Assembly (NCBI GenBank): GCA_018806915.1
Contig: JAGKQI010000098.1
Location: forward strand, 124,001-188,000
DNA from: Phytophthora colocasiae
Taxonomy: Eukaryota; Oomycota; Peronosporomycetes; Peronosporales; Peronosporaceae
DNA: 64,000 nucleotides
Reading direction: 5' to 3'
A model generated the notes under the pieces. It saw nothing but the letters and a program-made list of their open reading frames with translations. It was not told where the DNA came from and did no database searches. How positions within the stretch are numbered: position 1 is the stretch's first letter; every line of letters starts with the position of its first letter. Made by a program: the position numbers and the translations under genes. This document shows positions 38,347-49,744 of this stretch, one piece after another.

Positions 38347-41300
38347 TTGCATTATGTTTTAGAGACACCGCGAGACGTGTGGTCCAACGGGCCCAACGTG
38401 TGGCTGGCAAGCTGCCGCTTTCACAAAAACTCCCTCATTCGAGAATTTACGCGGCCAGAGATCAAGTGGGGTATAGAGAGTATGGTAGTGCTGGACAGCG
38501 AGGTGACCGGGAAAGACCTCTCCTTCAAGTCCGTCTGGAAAGAGCTCAAGGAGAAAGGGTGGACGCGTAAGCCGCCACCACGCCGCAGCCTAGACGATCG
38601 CTACTTCTACATCCGTCCTGGCCGCAAAATAACGGGGACGGAAGGCGTTGACTACGTCCGCGGTGAGAGGGTTGTGTTGGAGTATTACGCTCTAGGTATG
38701 TTAAAATCAAAGCGGTATATACATATTTTCTAACCTATCGTGGTATTGGTACCAGTGCTGCGCAAGGAAGCTGGTGTTCCTCTCCACGGTCAAATAGCGC
38801 CTGCAGCTCCTTCAGCAGAACATGGTGACGCAGCAGCTCCTACCGTTACGCCTCCAGTTCAAGCGGCATTTTCTCCCGTGACTACGAACCAGTCACAAGC
38901 GGCAACAGACGCGACGCCACCTGTCACGACACCGCCACGTCGGGCACAGGGAAAGCGACGTACCCGTCGTTCCTTGATCCAAAGTCCTGTTGCGAGCACA
39001 CCACCACGGTCTCTGGTGGCGACATCACCTCATGTCCAAGACGTGGATACGGGGTCGGAATTCGACGATTCGGCTTCCATGGACACCGTCATACCTCCAA
39101 ACGATAGTGCAGCATCTGCAAGCGAATTCGAGAATGGTAAGCTGTATAATAAGCTGCATGTAATACTGAATTGTATGCTGTCTGCTATGCTGAATGCAAT
39201 GCTGCATGTTGGACTGAATTTTATACTGACTATTGTGTTGCATGTGATGTGGTGTCATGACAGACGATTCCGATGAAGATGGTGATCAAACCATCTCATT
39301 TGGGAGTGAGCTCCTGGCAGACAGCAGCGACGTGCTGAATGCAGTTCTTGACGGAGATGTCGGGTCACAATTTGGGGCAATGGAATCGGGCGATGAAGCA
39401 GAGAAGGATGACATTGAAATTGGAGAATACGGCTCGGATGAAGGCCCAGAAGCATTCTGTGTTCCGGACGATGTGTCCGATGATCTTGAAGCAACAGAAC
39501 AGCAGATTGCAGATGAAATGTTTTTCGCTAAGGATTTCCTGTCCAAATTTGGTGGAGAAGACGAGGTGTTGGCTGGAAACCTGAAGGATACCGTGTTGCG
39601 CGAGATGGGTACGGTTGGTTGGGAAGATATTGTCCAGCCCGACATCCACGAATATCTTATGAGCCCATATGAGCCGGTTAATGACACTAGAAGCTACCCG
39701 GGGTTGAGACAAGGTTACTCAGGTCCAAGTGCGGAAGTGTTGCGTCGAGGAGACTCGCCGGTTGCGCTATTTTTACTTCATGCCGGTAGTTCTGTGGCAG
39801 CATATTGCTGCCTGCTCAAATGAATATCACCGTGAGAAGTTGCCATTGCGAGTGGATGCCGCCTTCAGACGGTATCGAGCTAAACGAAGATTCAAATGAC
39901 AAGCTTCCCAAAAAGACAAGACAGGATATTGAACACGAACTGGAAGGAATGAAGCCTATATTGCCTCATGAACTCGGGCGGTTTATTGGCCTATTGATCG
40001 CTCGAGCTATAGCTCCCAACCGCGAAAAATTGACAAACCACTGGAAGACTACTGATGAAGGAGCGATTTCTCGAGGCTGCTTCGGATCGGTGCTAGCGCG
40101 TGACCGCTTTCTGGAAATTTCGCGCAATCTGCACTTCAATTCGAACGCAGACCCCAGATCACATACCGACAGAGCCTGGAAAATCAGAAAAGTGGTAGAA
40201 GTTCTCCAACGGACGTTCGTACGAGGCTATGTCGCTCCTGCTCACTTGGCTTTTGATGAGGCTATTCTGCCAAGTCGATCATCGTTCAACAAGATGCGTG
40301 TGTACCTAAAAGACAAGCCGCACAAGTGGGGCACAAAGCTCTTTATGCTTTGTAGTGCAGTCACTGCGTACTGCATCCGGTAAGTTTTTTTTGCAAGTTT
40401 CTTTTCACTACAGTGCATTATGCAGCTTTCGATCACTGACTGAAGAATTTTAAACTGAATATGATCCGGTTTGAGGTCTACTGCGGGAAGAAGGAACACT
40501 CAAGCGATGCGCACAACACTGACATGAAGTCTGGGCCGGCAGCAGTGGTTCGAAACCTACTGGAGGTTTTTGGTCGTGAGTCGAAGAAAGAAGGTATGCG
40601 GCTGGTCGTAATAGACCGATTTTATACATCCGTTGCGCTAGCTATACAGTTGCTGGTCATGGGTTTTACTGCGTTGGGACTATCATGACAAACCGGCTGA
40701 AGCTACAGCAAGTCTGTGATCGAGAAGAAGAAAACTCGTCCTGCAGAGATTGCACGCGGATCCTTCAAAGTGTCTAAGTCGAAGCACGTCCCCAGTATGG
40801 CGGCAATTAGCTGGTGGGACTCACGTCCCGTTCACTTCCTGTGCACTGGTGGAAGTCTTGAAATGGACCGCGTTGTTCGGCAGGATGGTGCAGCAGGTGG
40901 AAGTGGCGTGCCCCGTGTCGTGAAGGATTACCACGCCTTCATGGGAGGCGTGGACGTCCACGACCAGCTGCGTCTACAGCGCTACTCGCTCCAGCGAGCC
41001 CTGCGATTCAAAAAATACTACAAGTCGCTTGTGCTCGGGCTAATTGATGTGGCCATTGTGAACAGTTACATCGTTCACAAGGCTTTTCACAAGAACAAGA
41101 CCTCCAGCCCATTGAGCCACGTCAAGTACTTGAAGAAGCTGCATATGCAGCTTTGCAGCCTGGTGCCGGCGGACATGTACGAAGCTAACACATTCCGGTA
41201 CTCAGCGGCCACCTGAAACCGCTTCATACGAGCCAATTTCGACTGGGAGAAGCCAAACAACAGGTCACACGGCTCGCCAAGTTGATGAGTGGCGAAATGC

Positions 41301-41641
41301 GGATACTCAGGCAAAACGTCGACAAAGGACATGCAAGGTGTGCTCTGTGTTGCGCGCAGGAGTGCAGCGATGCGTCGACAACTTCATTTTTCTGCAGTGA
41401 GTGCAACACTACAGGCCCTATTTTCCTTTGTATGCGAGCGCGTCGCAAAGTGCGTGGAGTGGCAATGACGTGCTGGGATATCTGGCACAAGGAGTGGGCC
41501 GATGGAAAGCTTATCCCCGTTCAAAGCGGTAGGAGTATTCGAGTGCGACGCAAGGCCATACGTGCAACGCCAGGAACACCATCGTCTCCGGGCACGCCGA
41601 GCACTCCGGCTTCAAACAAAAGGCGCAGAACAAGTCCGTAG
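38347..41641 (+). pseudogene. piggyBac transposase, first copy, frameshifted
   Basis: Exons 38347-38695, 38756-39136 and 39264 onward join in phase over GT-AG introns. The N-terminal domain (KELKEKGWTRKPPPRRSLDD) is followed by acidic linkers, then the catalytic domain with all three Asp: LAFDEAILPSRSS, VVIDRFYTSVALAI and HAFMGGVDVHDQLRLQRYSL. A Cys-rich C-terminal finger follows (HARCALCCAQECSDASTTSF, then CSECN and MTCWDIWHKEW). Frameshifts lie near 39770, 39900, 40680, 40710 and 41215, and the intron after AYCIR (from 40381) has lost its AG acceptor. The copy is dead, but the layout is complete. Confidence 0.85.
40414..40426 (-). promoter_or_regulatory. End motif inside a transposase intron
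   Basis: TGCATTATGCAGC is the exact complement of 13 bases of the palindrome next to the element's left end (36105-36117). It lies in the intron that follows AYCIR. Confidence 0.6.
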
Positions 41642-41743
41642 GTGGTAAGCTGAATAATGACCTGCATATAACCTGTATTATTCGGTCTCTACATGATTAC
41701 ATTGCGTGGAGAAAATATAAAGAATACCGAACCAGGCCTGAAT

Positions 41744-41765
41744 AACACATAAAATTTTATGTGTT
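41744..41765. repeat. Perfect 22-bp palindrome
   Basis: AACACATAAAA is followed at once by its exact complement. It lies between the piggyBac transposase and the SET-domain gene and could mark a junction or a terminator-like hairpin. Confidence 0.75.
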
Positions 41766-41981
41766 TTCCTAAAAGGGACATTTGGCAGCGCTTTAGTCCG
41801 ATCTCAAGAGATCTCGGCGGAGCGGAGACAGGCTCAGTCAAACAGTGCGAACCACAGCCCCTGGCTGAGCCAGTGCTAGTGTACGAGAACATAATATTGT
41901 GTGTCCCAACAAGTATTGGTGTTTGCTAACATAATATGTGTTTTGTGTGTGTGGTGCATTCATTCCAGAAGCAGCTCAAGC

Positions 41982-43183
41982 ATGGCTAGTCCTGAGGTTG
42001 TCGATCTCGTGACGAGCAGCAGCGAGGAAGAGGCACCTGACACGTACCCCCCACCACCTGAAAGCGCAGCGCGTGAGCCAGCCACAGGACAGCCACACCA
42101 TCTCGATGAAGATGTCATCGATCTAACGGCAGGGGGCGATGGAGAAGCGAGGACTGGGCATGCAAGCGTCGACAATGACACTCAAAACACAAAGCTGTCA
42201 GTTGTAGCCGCCGAAACTGCGAACATCTCTACGTACAAAGGTCGTGAGACGAAGCATAAACAAATGAAGCGGAAGAACAATCCATGGACGAAGAAAATTT
42301 CACGGAAGCCATCTTACCAGGCTCGTCGGGCGACTACGCGTGATTCGCAACGCATCTATCACGCGAAAACAATGAAGACAAAGTTTATCCAGGCGTATTT
42401 AGCAATTCCAGGAGTTCGGGAAGCGTTGAAGGCATTGCGCGCCGAGCAAGAGGAAGAAACAAAACAACCAGCCGACGTAATCAGTGAAGCGTTTGGTCCG
42501 GATGTGGAGCCTGAGATTACGGGTATGGAGCAGGAGGAAGAATCTAAATCTGACACAGTGGCCTGGCCCGCTCAAGTGACGCATTCTCTCAAGCTTAAGA
42601 TCAAAGATGGAGTGGCTATCAAGGATAGCTGGCCGGCTGACAGATGCAGTTGTATCGCTAACTGCTTTCCAGACACCTGCATGAATGCCGCGCTACAAAG
42701 CTGTTCTGTGCCACCGACAACTGCATCTTCCATGGGCGCTGCTCAAATGGAGTTCACGAGTCCCATCGTGTGGAGTTATTCAAGTCGGCAATTGGCATCG
42801 GTGTTCGCGCCATTGAAGATATTCCAGTGGGGGCGACGATAGCCCCCTATACAGGATTGCTAACGGACCACAATTTTGACAAGGACATCCGCCAGTGGGA
42901 ATACGTCATCAGCCTCCAGACGAAAGGTTGTGGCAACAAGAAGCTGTTCATTGACGCGGAGGAATGGGGGACTGTTGCCCGCTTCATCAATCACTCGTGC
43001 GACCCTAACACGCTGTTTGTTGAGATGCGGCACAACAGAGACGTACACGTGATGGTTAAGACCACCACCAAGATTGCTGCAGGAGAAGAGATTACCGTGG
43101 ACTATGGAACAACGTGGTTCGAGCACGCCTGCACGACTCCCAAATGCCGTCAAACTCAAGTTTCGAGTGCTGATACTAGCTAA
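41982..43183 (+). pseudogene. Transposon-borne SET-domain protein
   Basis: Starts at ATG 41982 (MASPEVVDLVTSSSEEEAP). EVVDLVTSSSEEE and EDVIDLTAGG both fit SUMO-interacting motifs. A basic middle follows (HKQMKRKNNPWTKKISRKPS), then a Cys-rich pre-SET-like block (RCSCIANCFPDTC; LFCATDNCIFHGRCSN). The SET domain has GIGVRAIEDIPVGATIAPYT, RFINHSCDPN and GEEITVDYG, the cofactor and catalytic motifs of lysine methyltransferases, with a C-terminal HACTTPKCRQ. One lost base near 42700 shifts the frame between pre-SET and SET; otherwise both parts are open. It lies inside a piggyBac composite, so it may be captured cargo able to alter chromatin. Confidence 0.75.
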
Positions 43184-43780
43184 GCTTTCACTCTACCTTA
43201 ACTCAATTAGTAATAACTTTTATTTCAATGTGATTGAAGCCAAACCCGCACTCAGACTGCAATCTCCGTACCAACAGCATTTGAATGGTAATATGAATCG
43301 TAGCATTTACACGTATATTAAGAGTGAGAAGCCTCGAATTAGTTTCACATAATACAGAGAATAGAGATCCGTTATGAAGCCGCTTTTGCTTGCCCTGTGT
43401 TTGGTTTGAGTAACCTGCTCAGTAGAAACCCGCACACGGACAACACGTAGAGCATTTTGGTGCATTGAATGATATAGCGCGCTCACTCTTTAAATAAATA
43501 TTAAGAGTGAGAGGCTTGTGTATAACACTTCAAAAACGGTGACTGTACCAAATGTCATGTTACTGTACTCGAAGTGTATTCGTATTTAAACATGTGAGCA
43601 ACGGTATGTCTTTTCGTTTACTGTACTTCTTATAAAGTACAGTAAAATCGCAAAGAGTACCGTATTCATCTACCACTACCGTACTTCGCACTGTGATAAT
43701 TGTAGAGAGTACCGTATAGAGCTATCACGTACTGTGAATGGTTTTGCAGTACCGAAACGTGCCCAGAACCAATCCTTTAT
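43184..43780. other. Gene-free stretch with GTAC-rich repeats
   Basis: No gene is seen. From 43555 the sequence is dense in TACTGTA and GTACCGTA words in both orientations, including the hairpin at 43617-43646. It resembles a subterminal repeat region of a transposon, perhaps the MULE or the small ORF that follows. Confidence 0.45.
43617..43646. repeat. 12-bp stem hairpin
   Basis: TTTACTGTACTT, a 6-nt loop, then its exact complement. Several related GTACCGTA copies lie in the next 130 bp. Confidence 0.7.
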
Positions 43781-44278
43781 ATGCCGTTCAGTATTGCCAT
43801 CATTTGGATAACTGCATCAATCATGGAAGGCCGCTTCTGGGTCTTTTGCGGAGCCTTCGGAGATGCCAAAGCGCAAGCCTATGCGATTTCCAGGAAAGAC
43901 ATCCATCCTAAGGAGCGTCCTGCTACGGATGAGAGGTTTCTCCGCAGTCGTATTGGGAAGGAAGTCAGAAAAAGGTATTGGCAGATGCCTCGTACAACAG
44001 TAATTGACGAAGACGCAAGTGATGAAGAGGATTGCCGAAGCATGGTCGAAGTTTTTGAGCGCAGTCGACGCAGCACAGAACTGGAATTATGTGGAGCGCC
44101 AGACTGCAAGCTACTCAAACGTATGCACGATAGCTACGTAGAGCGCATCAGCGAGGAAAAGCAGAAGAGGAAACGCTTAAAGCAGCTGAAGAGACGACAT
44201 GCTCAGTGTACACGTTACAATACCAAGATACTGCGTCTGAGCAAAGGAAGGCAACAGGTAGGTCACTCAGAAACTTAA
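43781..44278 (+). CDS. Small basic ORF of unknown function
   Basis: 165 codons; a second ATG at 43823 starts MEGRFWVFCGAFGDAKAQAY and may be the real start. The protein has a compact N-terminal part with aromatic and Gly residues, an acidic joint (IDEDASDEEDCRS), two Cys (LELCGAPDCKLL) and a strongly basic helical tail (KQKRKRLKQLKRRHAQCTRY). It may be an accessory DNA-binding protein of the transposon around it. A stop ends it abruptly at GHSET, possibly after reading into an intron (GGTAGGTCACTC). No family is recognised, and I am not sure that it is a whole gene. Confidence 0.4.
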   Translation: MPFSIAIIWITASIMEGRFWVFCGAFGDAKAQAYAISRKDIHPKERPATDERFLRSRIGKEVRKRYWQMPRTTVIDEDASDEEDCRSMVEVFERSRRSTELELCGAPDCKLLKRMHDSYVERISEEKQKRKRLKQLKRRHAQCTRYNTKILRLSKGRQQVGHSET

Positions 44279-44519
44279 CACTAGGTTAAGGTTCTAGTGC
44301 GCAGGTTGCTGTTGGTAGAATGTCTCTAAGATTAATACAACATATCGTATTCAGAGCATTCCTTTTTGGTGTACATGAATTCCAGGGAATATTGCATATA
44401 CTTTAGGACGATTTAGAAGAAAACCGCACCCGCATGGTACTGATAGTCCCGTCGTAAATACCAAGATGCATATTCCTGCTTGATGAAAGCATTATCTACG
44501 GTGAGGAGCTACCGAACAA

Positions 44520-46372
44520 CTACACATAAGTCAGAGGCTCTCGGTTTAGCAAAGGTCTTCCAACTACCGCAGTTTGAACAGGTGCGGTCTCCACGTTTTT
44601 CTTGCGAACAACGTTGCGATTTACGAGGATTCGTTTTCCTTGTGCGTTCACGCGTTGGGAAGCAATTCGAGCGTAAATAAGGTGGATACATGACCCAAAT
44701 TTTCTCCAGTACTTGCACTGACACCATCCAGAGGCAACGTTCACGAGCCATCCTTCTTCAGGTTGTCGTTGGTACTCCATCCGAGCGTAGTTAGACCCCA
44801 TCTGCGCCGTTACAGCCAAGTACTCGACCGTTATCTTCTTAGCGGGAATATAAATCCGAGGAGCAGGGCGGGATTGAACACGAACAAATCCCCTGTTGGG
44901 ACTGCCAACCGGTCTGGGGCCGATATTAATCAGGTTGTCGCGCCTTAGCTGGTTAGTTCTGCGGATAAGCGGCTGGGTCGCTGAAGGAGCACAATTAAAC
45001 ACCCTGGTTTCGTGGGACTCGTTGCCCGCGCATTCGCCTAGCACCTTGATCAGAAGACCCATCTTTAAACGCGCTCTTAAAGTGTAGTCTCGTTTTAAAA
45101 CGCGGTTAAATTGCTCCACAGGATTGTTCGTCGGGCAAACCCCGGTTCTAAGTAACAGCACTGCCATCTCGAATAGCGCGAGTTAAGCCACTGCGCTTGG
45201 AAGTAGGACGAAAATACAGCCAGGTCCGGGTACTGACTCCATACGTTCAAGTAAAATTCCACAGACTGCGTTAACTCGCTCACAGAAGAGCAGAAGTGAA
45301 TGTCGTAAATGTGAGCGAGAATTCCGGTAGCTATCCGGTCAGGAAGTCCCTTGGTTCGTTCTTGGACCTTTTTCATGACATGAAAAAAACACATCAGGAA
45401 AACGAAGTCGCAGTCACATCGAAAAACCTTCTCCAATGCGTTAAACTGACCGTCCTCCGCATCTCCCATTACAAACTTGAGTTTAATCTTCTTCCCCACC
45501 ACATCCTGGTAAATTACCCTGAACGAATGCAGTGCCATTGTATAGACACTCTCCACGCGAGTAGAAATGATAATGAAAGCCACCACGTGGAACTTACGAG
45601 CACGGTCTGAGATCCCAATCACTAGAACAGGATATCCGACCTGAGATAATTTGAACGTTGCGTCAATGTGAAAAATGAAGCTGCTGGGATCTCGGTCCAG
45701 ACGGGTAAGCAACCGTTTAGTAGTGATACCGACGACAAAAGGCTCTTCGTCAGATCCGTCTCCGACAATGAGATGGCCTTCGGAAGTTTTACCAGTTGTA
45801 AATGCAATCGGAATACAATCATCAGTTCCATCTTTGAAATCCATCTCGCGCACCATTTCCTCAATGTTATCGTGCTCGTCACTATAGCCAGGCTGGGACT
45901 TCGAGTAGTAGTTCACAAAATTCTGGATGAGACGAAGGTGGGGTACTCTATCTCCATCCAATCCAAATCTTGATCGAAGGGCGTTCCGAACGCGTACGGG
46001 TTTGATACGTTGAGCGGTTAGCTCCTGACAGTATTGTTTCTGCTGTCGCGTAAGAAAAGCTTTACGTGGCGACCGTACCTCCGTAAAGTGACTTCCTGTC
46101 TCGTACACAGCCATCTTACGTGTCACCGAGCACGTTAGTACCTTGCCACGCCATCGACACTTTAGCCCTGGGAATGTTGTTCTGCATACTTCGGACTTGC
46201 ACTCTAGTAGCTGGTACTTCATACAATGTCTCGAAGGATCGGTACATAAAGTACATGCACTTCTGTTGGCCTTCGTGACCCTTGTCGACTTCCCCGAGTC
46301 GAGGAGGTCGTTCCCTTCTTCCTCCCCTAATGCGTACGCGAGCTCTCGCCAGTCAATCTTCTTCTTCGGCAT
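44520..46372 (-). pseudogene. MULE transposase with SWIM zinc finger, one frameshift
   Basis: ATG at 46372 (MPKKKIDWRELAYALGEEEG). The N-terminal Cys/Trp block CRTTFPGLKCRWRGKVLTC resembles the FLYWCH/GCM-type finger of Mutator-like transposases. The catalytic core has FIFHIDATFKLSQVGYPVLV (first Asp) and KFVMGDAEDGQFNALEKVF (second Asp), then CFFHVMKKVQER. A frameshift near 45150 moves the reading to CPTNNPVEQFNRVLKRDYTL. The end has a SWIM finger, WCQCKYWRKFGSCIHLIYAR. Apart from that shift the frame is open. No MULE end repeats could be found on either side, so its own limits within the piggyBac composite are unknown. Confidence 0.85.
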
Positions 46373-47035
46373 CGTCCTGGATTCAAATGAGCGGAGGGGG
46401 TGGCTCGCAATGGTTGGTCACTCTTTCAAAACAGTGCGATAAGTCTGCCCTAAACCCACTCTTTTTATGTCTTATGTGGTGGTACCCCATTTTTCTGTGT
46501 TTTTCAACAAAGCAATGTGGGGGCCTGCAATTCAATGCGTTTCTCAGATTGTCTCTGTGATATTCTCAAATAAATGTGATATCATGCATTTTCTGTGCGA
46601 AAACGTATTTTAATGTTAAACCTAGTGGTTCACCATTGCGTGCTGTCTAGCAGCACATCATCAGCACATCCCAAGTCTGATCATCACACATCAAACGCCA
46701 AACACTTTCTTTTGATTGCAACAAATCATAGGGATGACACACCTCCTTTCTATATAAGAGTTTGTATTGGAAGTATCAAATTCAAAATTTTTGAAACTGG
46801 CCAAACGAACGCATTCGTTTCTGTTCAAGTTGGCGGGAAACGTGTCCAGTCTCTATCTTCATTATGGTGAATAATGCAGTTCAACACCGTGTCATGGTGA
46901 ATTCATATTCAGTTTACATGCACCTTTAGCACGTTTGTGTCCTTAGCCTACCTATCACCCAGGTCCGCCCTACCCCGTAACATACAAATGCCAAGACTAA
47001 TTATGCTGAATACTGCATATAAAACACATTTTTTT
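46373..47035. other. Gene-free right part of the piggyBac composite
   Basis: No gene is supported. TTATGCTGAATACTGCATAT beside the right end (47001-47020) is related to the palindrome at the left end. Confidence 0.45.
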
Positions 47036-47491
47036 TCCGTACTCGAGGGGTTAAAGACCGACACCGTTTGAAACAAGAAGAATTAAGTCGGATCTCCAAA
47101 CGCGAAAAAGAAAAGAACGTACAACGAGGTCCGCTTCAAACGTTTCAGAGTTGAATTCTTAAGAGCACTCACCATGTTTGCTAGTGCTAGGTCCAAAGGT
47201 TATCCGATCTCATGCTGTCCCGAAGAAAATGGAATTATGTGTCCTCCCTTATACAAGTGAACTGCTGCTGCAGCAATACGAGAAAGAATGAATACCACTA
47301 AACCTTCACTGAATAAAAATTGTTCATACTTAGATAAGTAGTGCAACAGCTCTACACGACGCTATGACTGCCAGTGCCTACTGACGGAAAGACTCGTGTT
47401 CAGTAGCCCTGGCGAGCAGAGAACACGCCAATCAAGTCTCGAAAGAAGCGAAAAAGTTCTCCACAGGGAAATAAGGCCATGCATCCGCAAT

Positions 47492-48679
47492 TTATGCCAC
47501 AAGCTTCTTGACTCTGCGCATGAGCGTGGCAATACAATTATGAACTGAAGCAGCTCTCGCCACTAGACGACGAAGTGCCTGGGTGAATTCGATGTTCTGT
47601 TGCTTGCTGGCATTGGCTAGGATCAATGTCGTGCCGTTCGTACGGATCTGTTGCGTCGTCTTGGTAAGCAGCTCCAGTTCCTTGAAAACACGCACAGCCA
47701 ACGTGGAGAACGAAGGCTTGTTCATGTAGCTCTCGATCCCATCAACGAGTGCTTCAATCTCAGCAAGTTGAGCAGCAAGCGCTGTATACTCCGTATCCGT
47801 CACTCGTTTAGCAGGTTGTGCCCTCACTAGTGTTGTCTGCTCCACATCTGCGTCAGCTTTTCCATCCGTTAACGCCAACCTACCCATACGTCTGTCCAAC
47901 ACATCCTTGTCCACGGACGCCCCCCTTCGGAAGTGAAATCTGACTCCGTTATCTTTTTTTGGTTGTGGAGACACCTCGGGACACGACATCTGTGGTCTGA
48001 AAACCCTGGTGGCTCGTTCTTTCTCCAAAATCTTGATCATCTTTGTCTCCTGAGGTGTCGCAGTCATGTTATCCGAGAGCCTCGCGTGCTCAGTCTTCCT
48101 AAGTGACTCAGCCGGATAAGTCCTCCTCCCAGAATACAGCATGGAGACGTTCTGTCCTTCGTCAACAGCTGCCTGTCCAGGACCGCTATCTCGTCTCGCT
48201 AAGAAGCTTCTGGAGATTCGTGCTTCGAGTCGGTCGATGGATGAAGAAACACCAGAACGAGACGACAGCTGCGTATCAAAAACATCTTTCCGCCGCTCGG
48301 TATTGGTCACCGACACCTCTTCATTCAACATTGACCGCAAGTCGAACATGGAGTCGCCCAGTGTTCGTTCTGTAGTTCTCGACATGCTTCGACGCGACGG
48401 CTTCGGTGCTGCAGCTCGATTTTGTGAGCGATTCTTCTGCAACGACTGCAGCATCCGTTGCGACATAGTACGAGGAGGTGGAGGAGGAAGAGGTGCAGGC
48501 TGTTCATGCTGAAGTCGAGCTTCAATCTCTGCGTCGATGTCGCGTTCCACGACGTCAAAGTCCGAGCTGAAGTCGTCGTCATCCTCATAGTCATAGGAAG
48601 CCAGAGGTCCAGCGGAGATTGGCTGGCGGAAGTGCGGGTGCGGGTAATAGCCGTCATACCCGTGCAAATACGCGCTCAT
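47492..48679 (-). CDS. Conserved-looking protein of unknown function
   Basis: 395 codons, single exon, start MSAYLHGYDGYYPHPHFRQP. The first 60 residues are Tyr/Pro/His- then Asp-rich (YEDDDDFSSDFDVVERDIDA), followed by a Pro run and an Arg/Ser-rich disordered region. The last 110 residues are predicted all-helical (TEYTALAAQLAEIEALVDGI; LAVRVFKELELLTKTTQQIR; IEFTQALRRLVARAASVHNC) and could form a small helical bundle. No membrane segment or enzyme motif is seen. Codon use is even and there are no breaks, so it is a likely real gene. It lies just outside the right end of the piggyBac composite, facing the interrupted RING gene. Confidence 0.65.
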   Translation of the reverse strand: MSAYLHGYDGYYPHPHFRQPISAGPLASYDYEDDDDFSSDFDVVERDIDAEIEARLQHEQPAPLPPPPPRTMSQRMLQSLQKNRSQNRAAAPKPSRRSMSRTTERTLGDSMFDLRSMLNEEVSVTNTERRKDVFDTQLSSRSGVSSSIDRLEARISRSFLARRDSGPGQAAVDEGQNVSMLYSGRRTYPAESLRKTEHARLSDNMTATPQETKMIKILEKERATRVFRPQMSCPEVSPQPKKDNGVRFHFRRGASVDKDVLDRRMGRLALTDGKADADVEQTTLVRAQPAKRVTDTEYTALAAQLAEIEALVDGIESYMNKPSFSTLAVRVFKELELLTKTTQQIRTNGTTLILANASKQQNIEFTQALRRLVARAASVHNCIATLMRRVKKLVA

Positions 48680-49744
48680 GGTTGCTCGGAATTCCTACGT
48701 CGTTGTTATCAGCTTGGAGCGGTTTTCGTTGTGGCGCTGTAAAGGAAATGATGGCCTAGCCTAGGTGGGACCCATATCAAGCTATTTTTCAGCCAATGAG
48801 ATAGTTTAAAGGTGGTTTTTATCCAATCATTAGAGTGATCAGCCTGTCTCCGATCAGAGTGTGAGAGACTGGGCAAGTGCGCACCGAAGTCGCGAACGTC
48901 CAGTTGAACTGCTGGCGAGTTGCAGCTGGCGGGCACAGCGTAGCTGGTCACTGCAACATCGGCCCTGCGTGTGTTTGCCTGAAAGATTCCACCTGCAATG
49001 GTAGATTGCAATAGAGAGCTCCTTCAAAACTCCTTCTAACTGCGTCGCTGCCGCACATTGCACAGCTTCGTGAATTACCCAGCGCTGCTAGATCGTCCGT
49101 TCCATCACCGGATATACGATTCTCCTGGCGTACTCGCATCGCGATCGCCGTTGATGGGATTCGTCGAACCCATTCTAGTGTTGGCCACGCTCTTGCACTA
49201 CAAATTGTAGCGACGAGCTGGATGGCTGCGGGCGGCACAGCAAACGCGAGCTGATGGCCATGTCGATGCTGGATCATCAGGCTTTGCAACTTCTTGCGTC
49301 AGCGCGTTTGCATGGCATGAACCAAAGGAACACTGGTCGCTAGCAAATTGCTACATAAGTTCCGACATCACCTTGTAAAACTCTGTAAAGTCTTGGACTG
49401 GTCACCAGCCGCGAGTCGCGACCAGCACTCGACGTCGGAAGTAGCACGGAGGCTTCAAGAATCCCGTTAGCGTAGCACCTTGGCGTCCAGACAACACGAG
49501 GAGAAAGCGCTGGCTTCAAGAGAATGATATATAGGTGCATTACAGTGTACAGACGACATGTCAGCTTTGCTTTCGGTAAAGTGCTTCATTGCCATTTCGC
49601 TAGCGTAGAAGAAGAACGTTCTTGCCCATTAGAGAGTTCATTACTACATGTAGCACAACCTGACTTCTATAACGGTCAAAACTTCAACTTTATGACCATC
49701 ACTCCGGGTATCTTCCAGCCGCGGTTTCATAGCGTTTCAACTTA
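48680..49744. other. Intergenic stretch without a recognised gene
   Basis: Short ORFs occur on both strands but none shows domain character. TGACCATCACTCCGGG at 49693-49708 repeats, with one change, a sequence just upstream of the RING gene (33075-33090). Confidence 0.45.

Larger units (their letters stand above)
36088..47050. mobile_element. 11 kb piggyBac composite element
   Basis: Flanked by TTAA on both sides (36084-36087 and 47051-47054), with 15-bp inverted ends CCCCTCGAGTACGGA (36088-36102) and its exact complement (47036-47050). Length is 10,963 bp. Inside, in order: a nested piggyBac derivative, a decayed piggyBac transposase gene, a SET-domain gene, a small basic ORF and a reverse MULE transposase. 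Next to the left end is a palindrome (36102-36120) that recurs in transposase introns. The end repeats and the TTAA duplication are exact, so the whole unit is bounded as one insertion, even if parts entered later by nesting. Confidence 0.85.
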
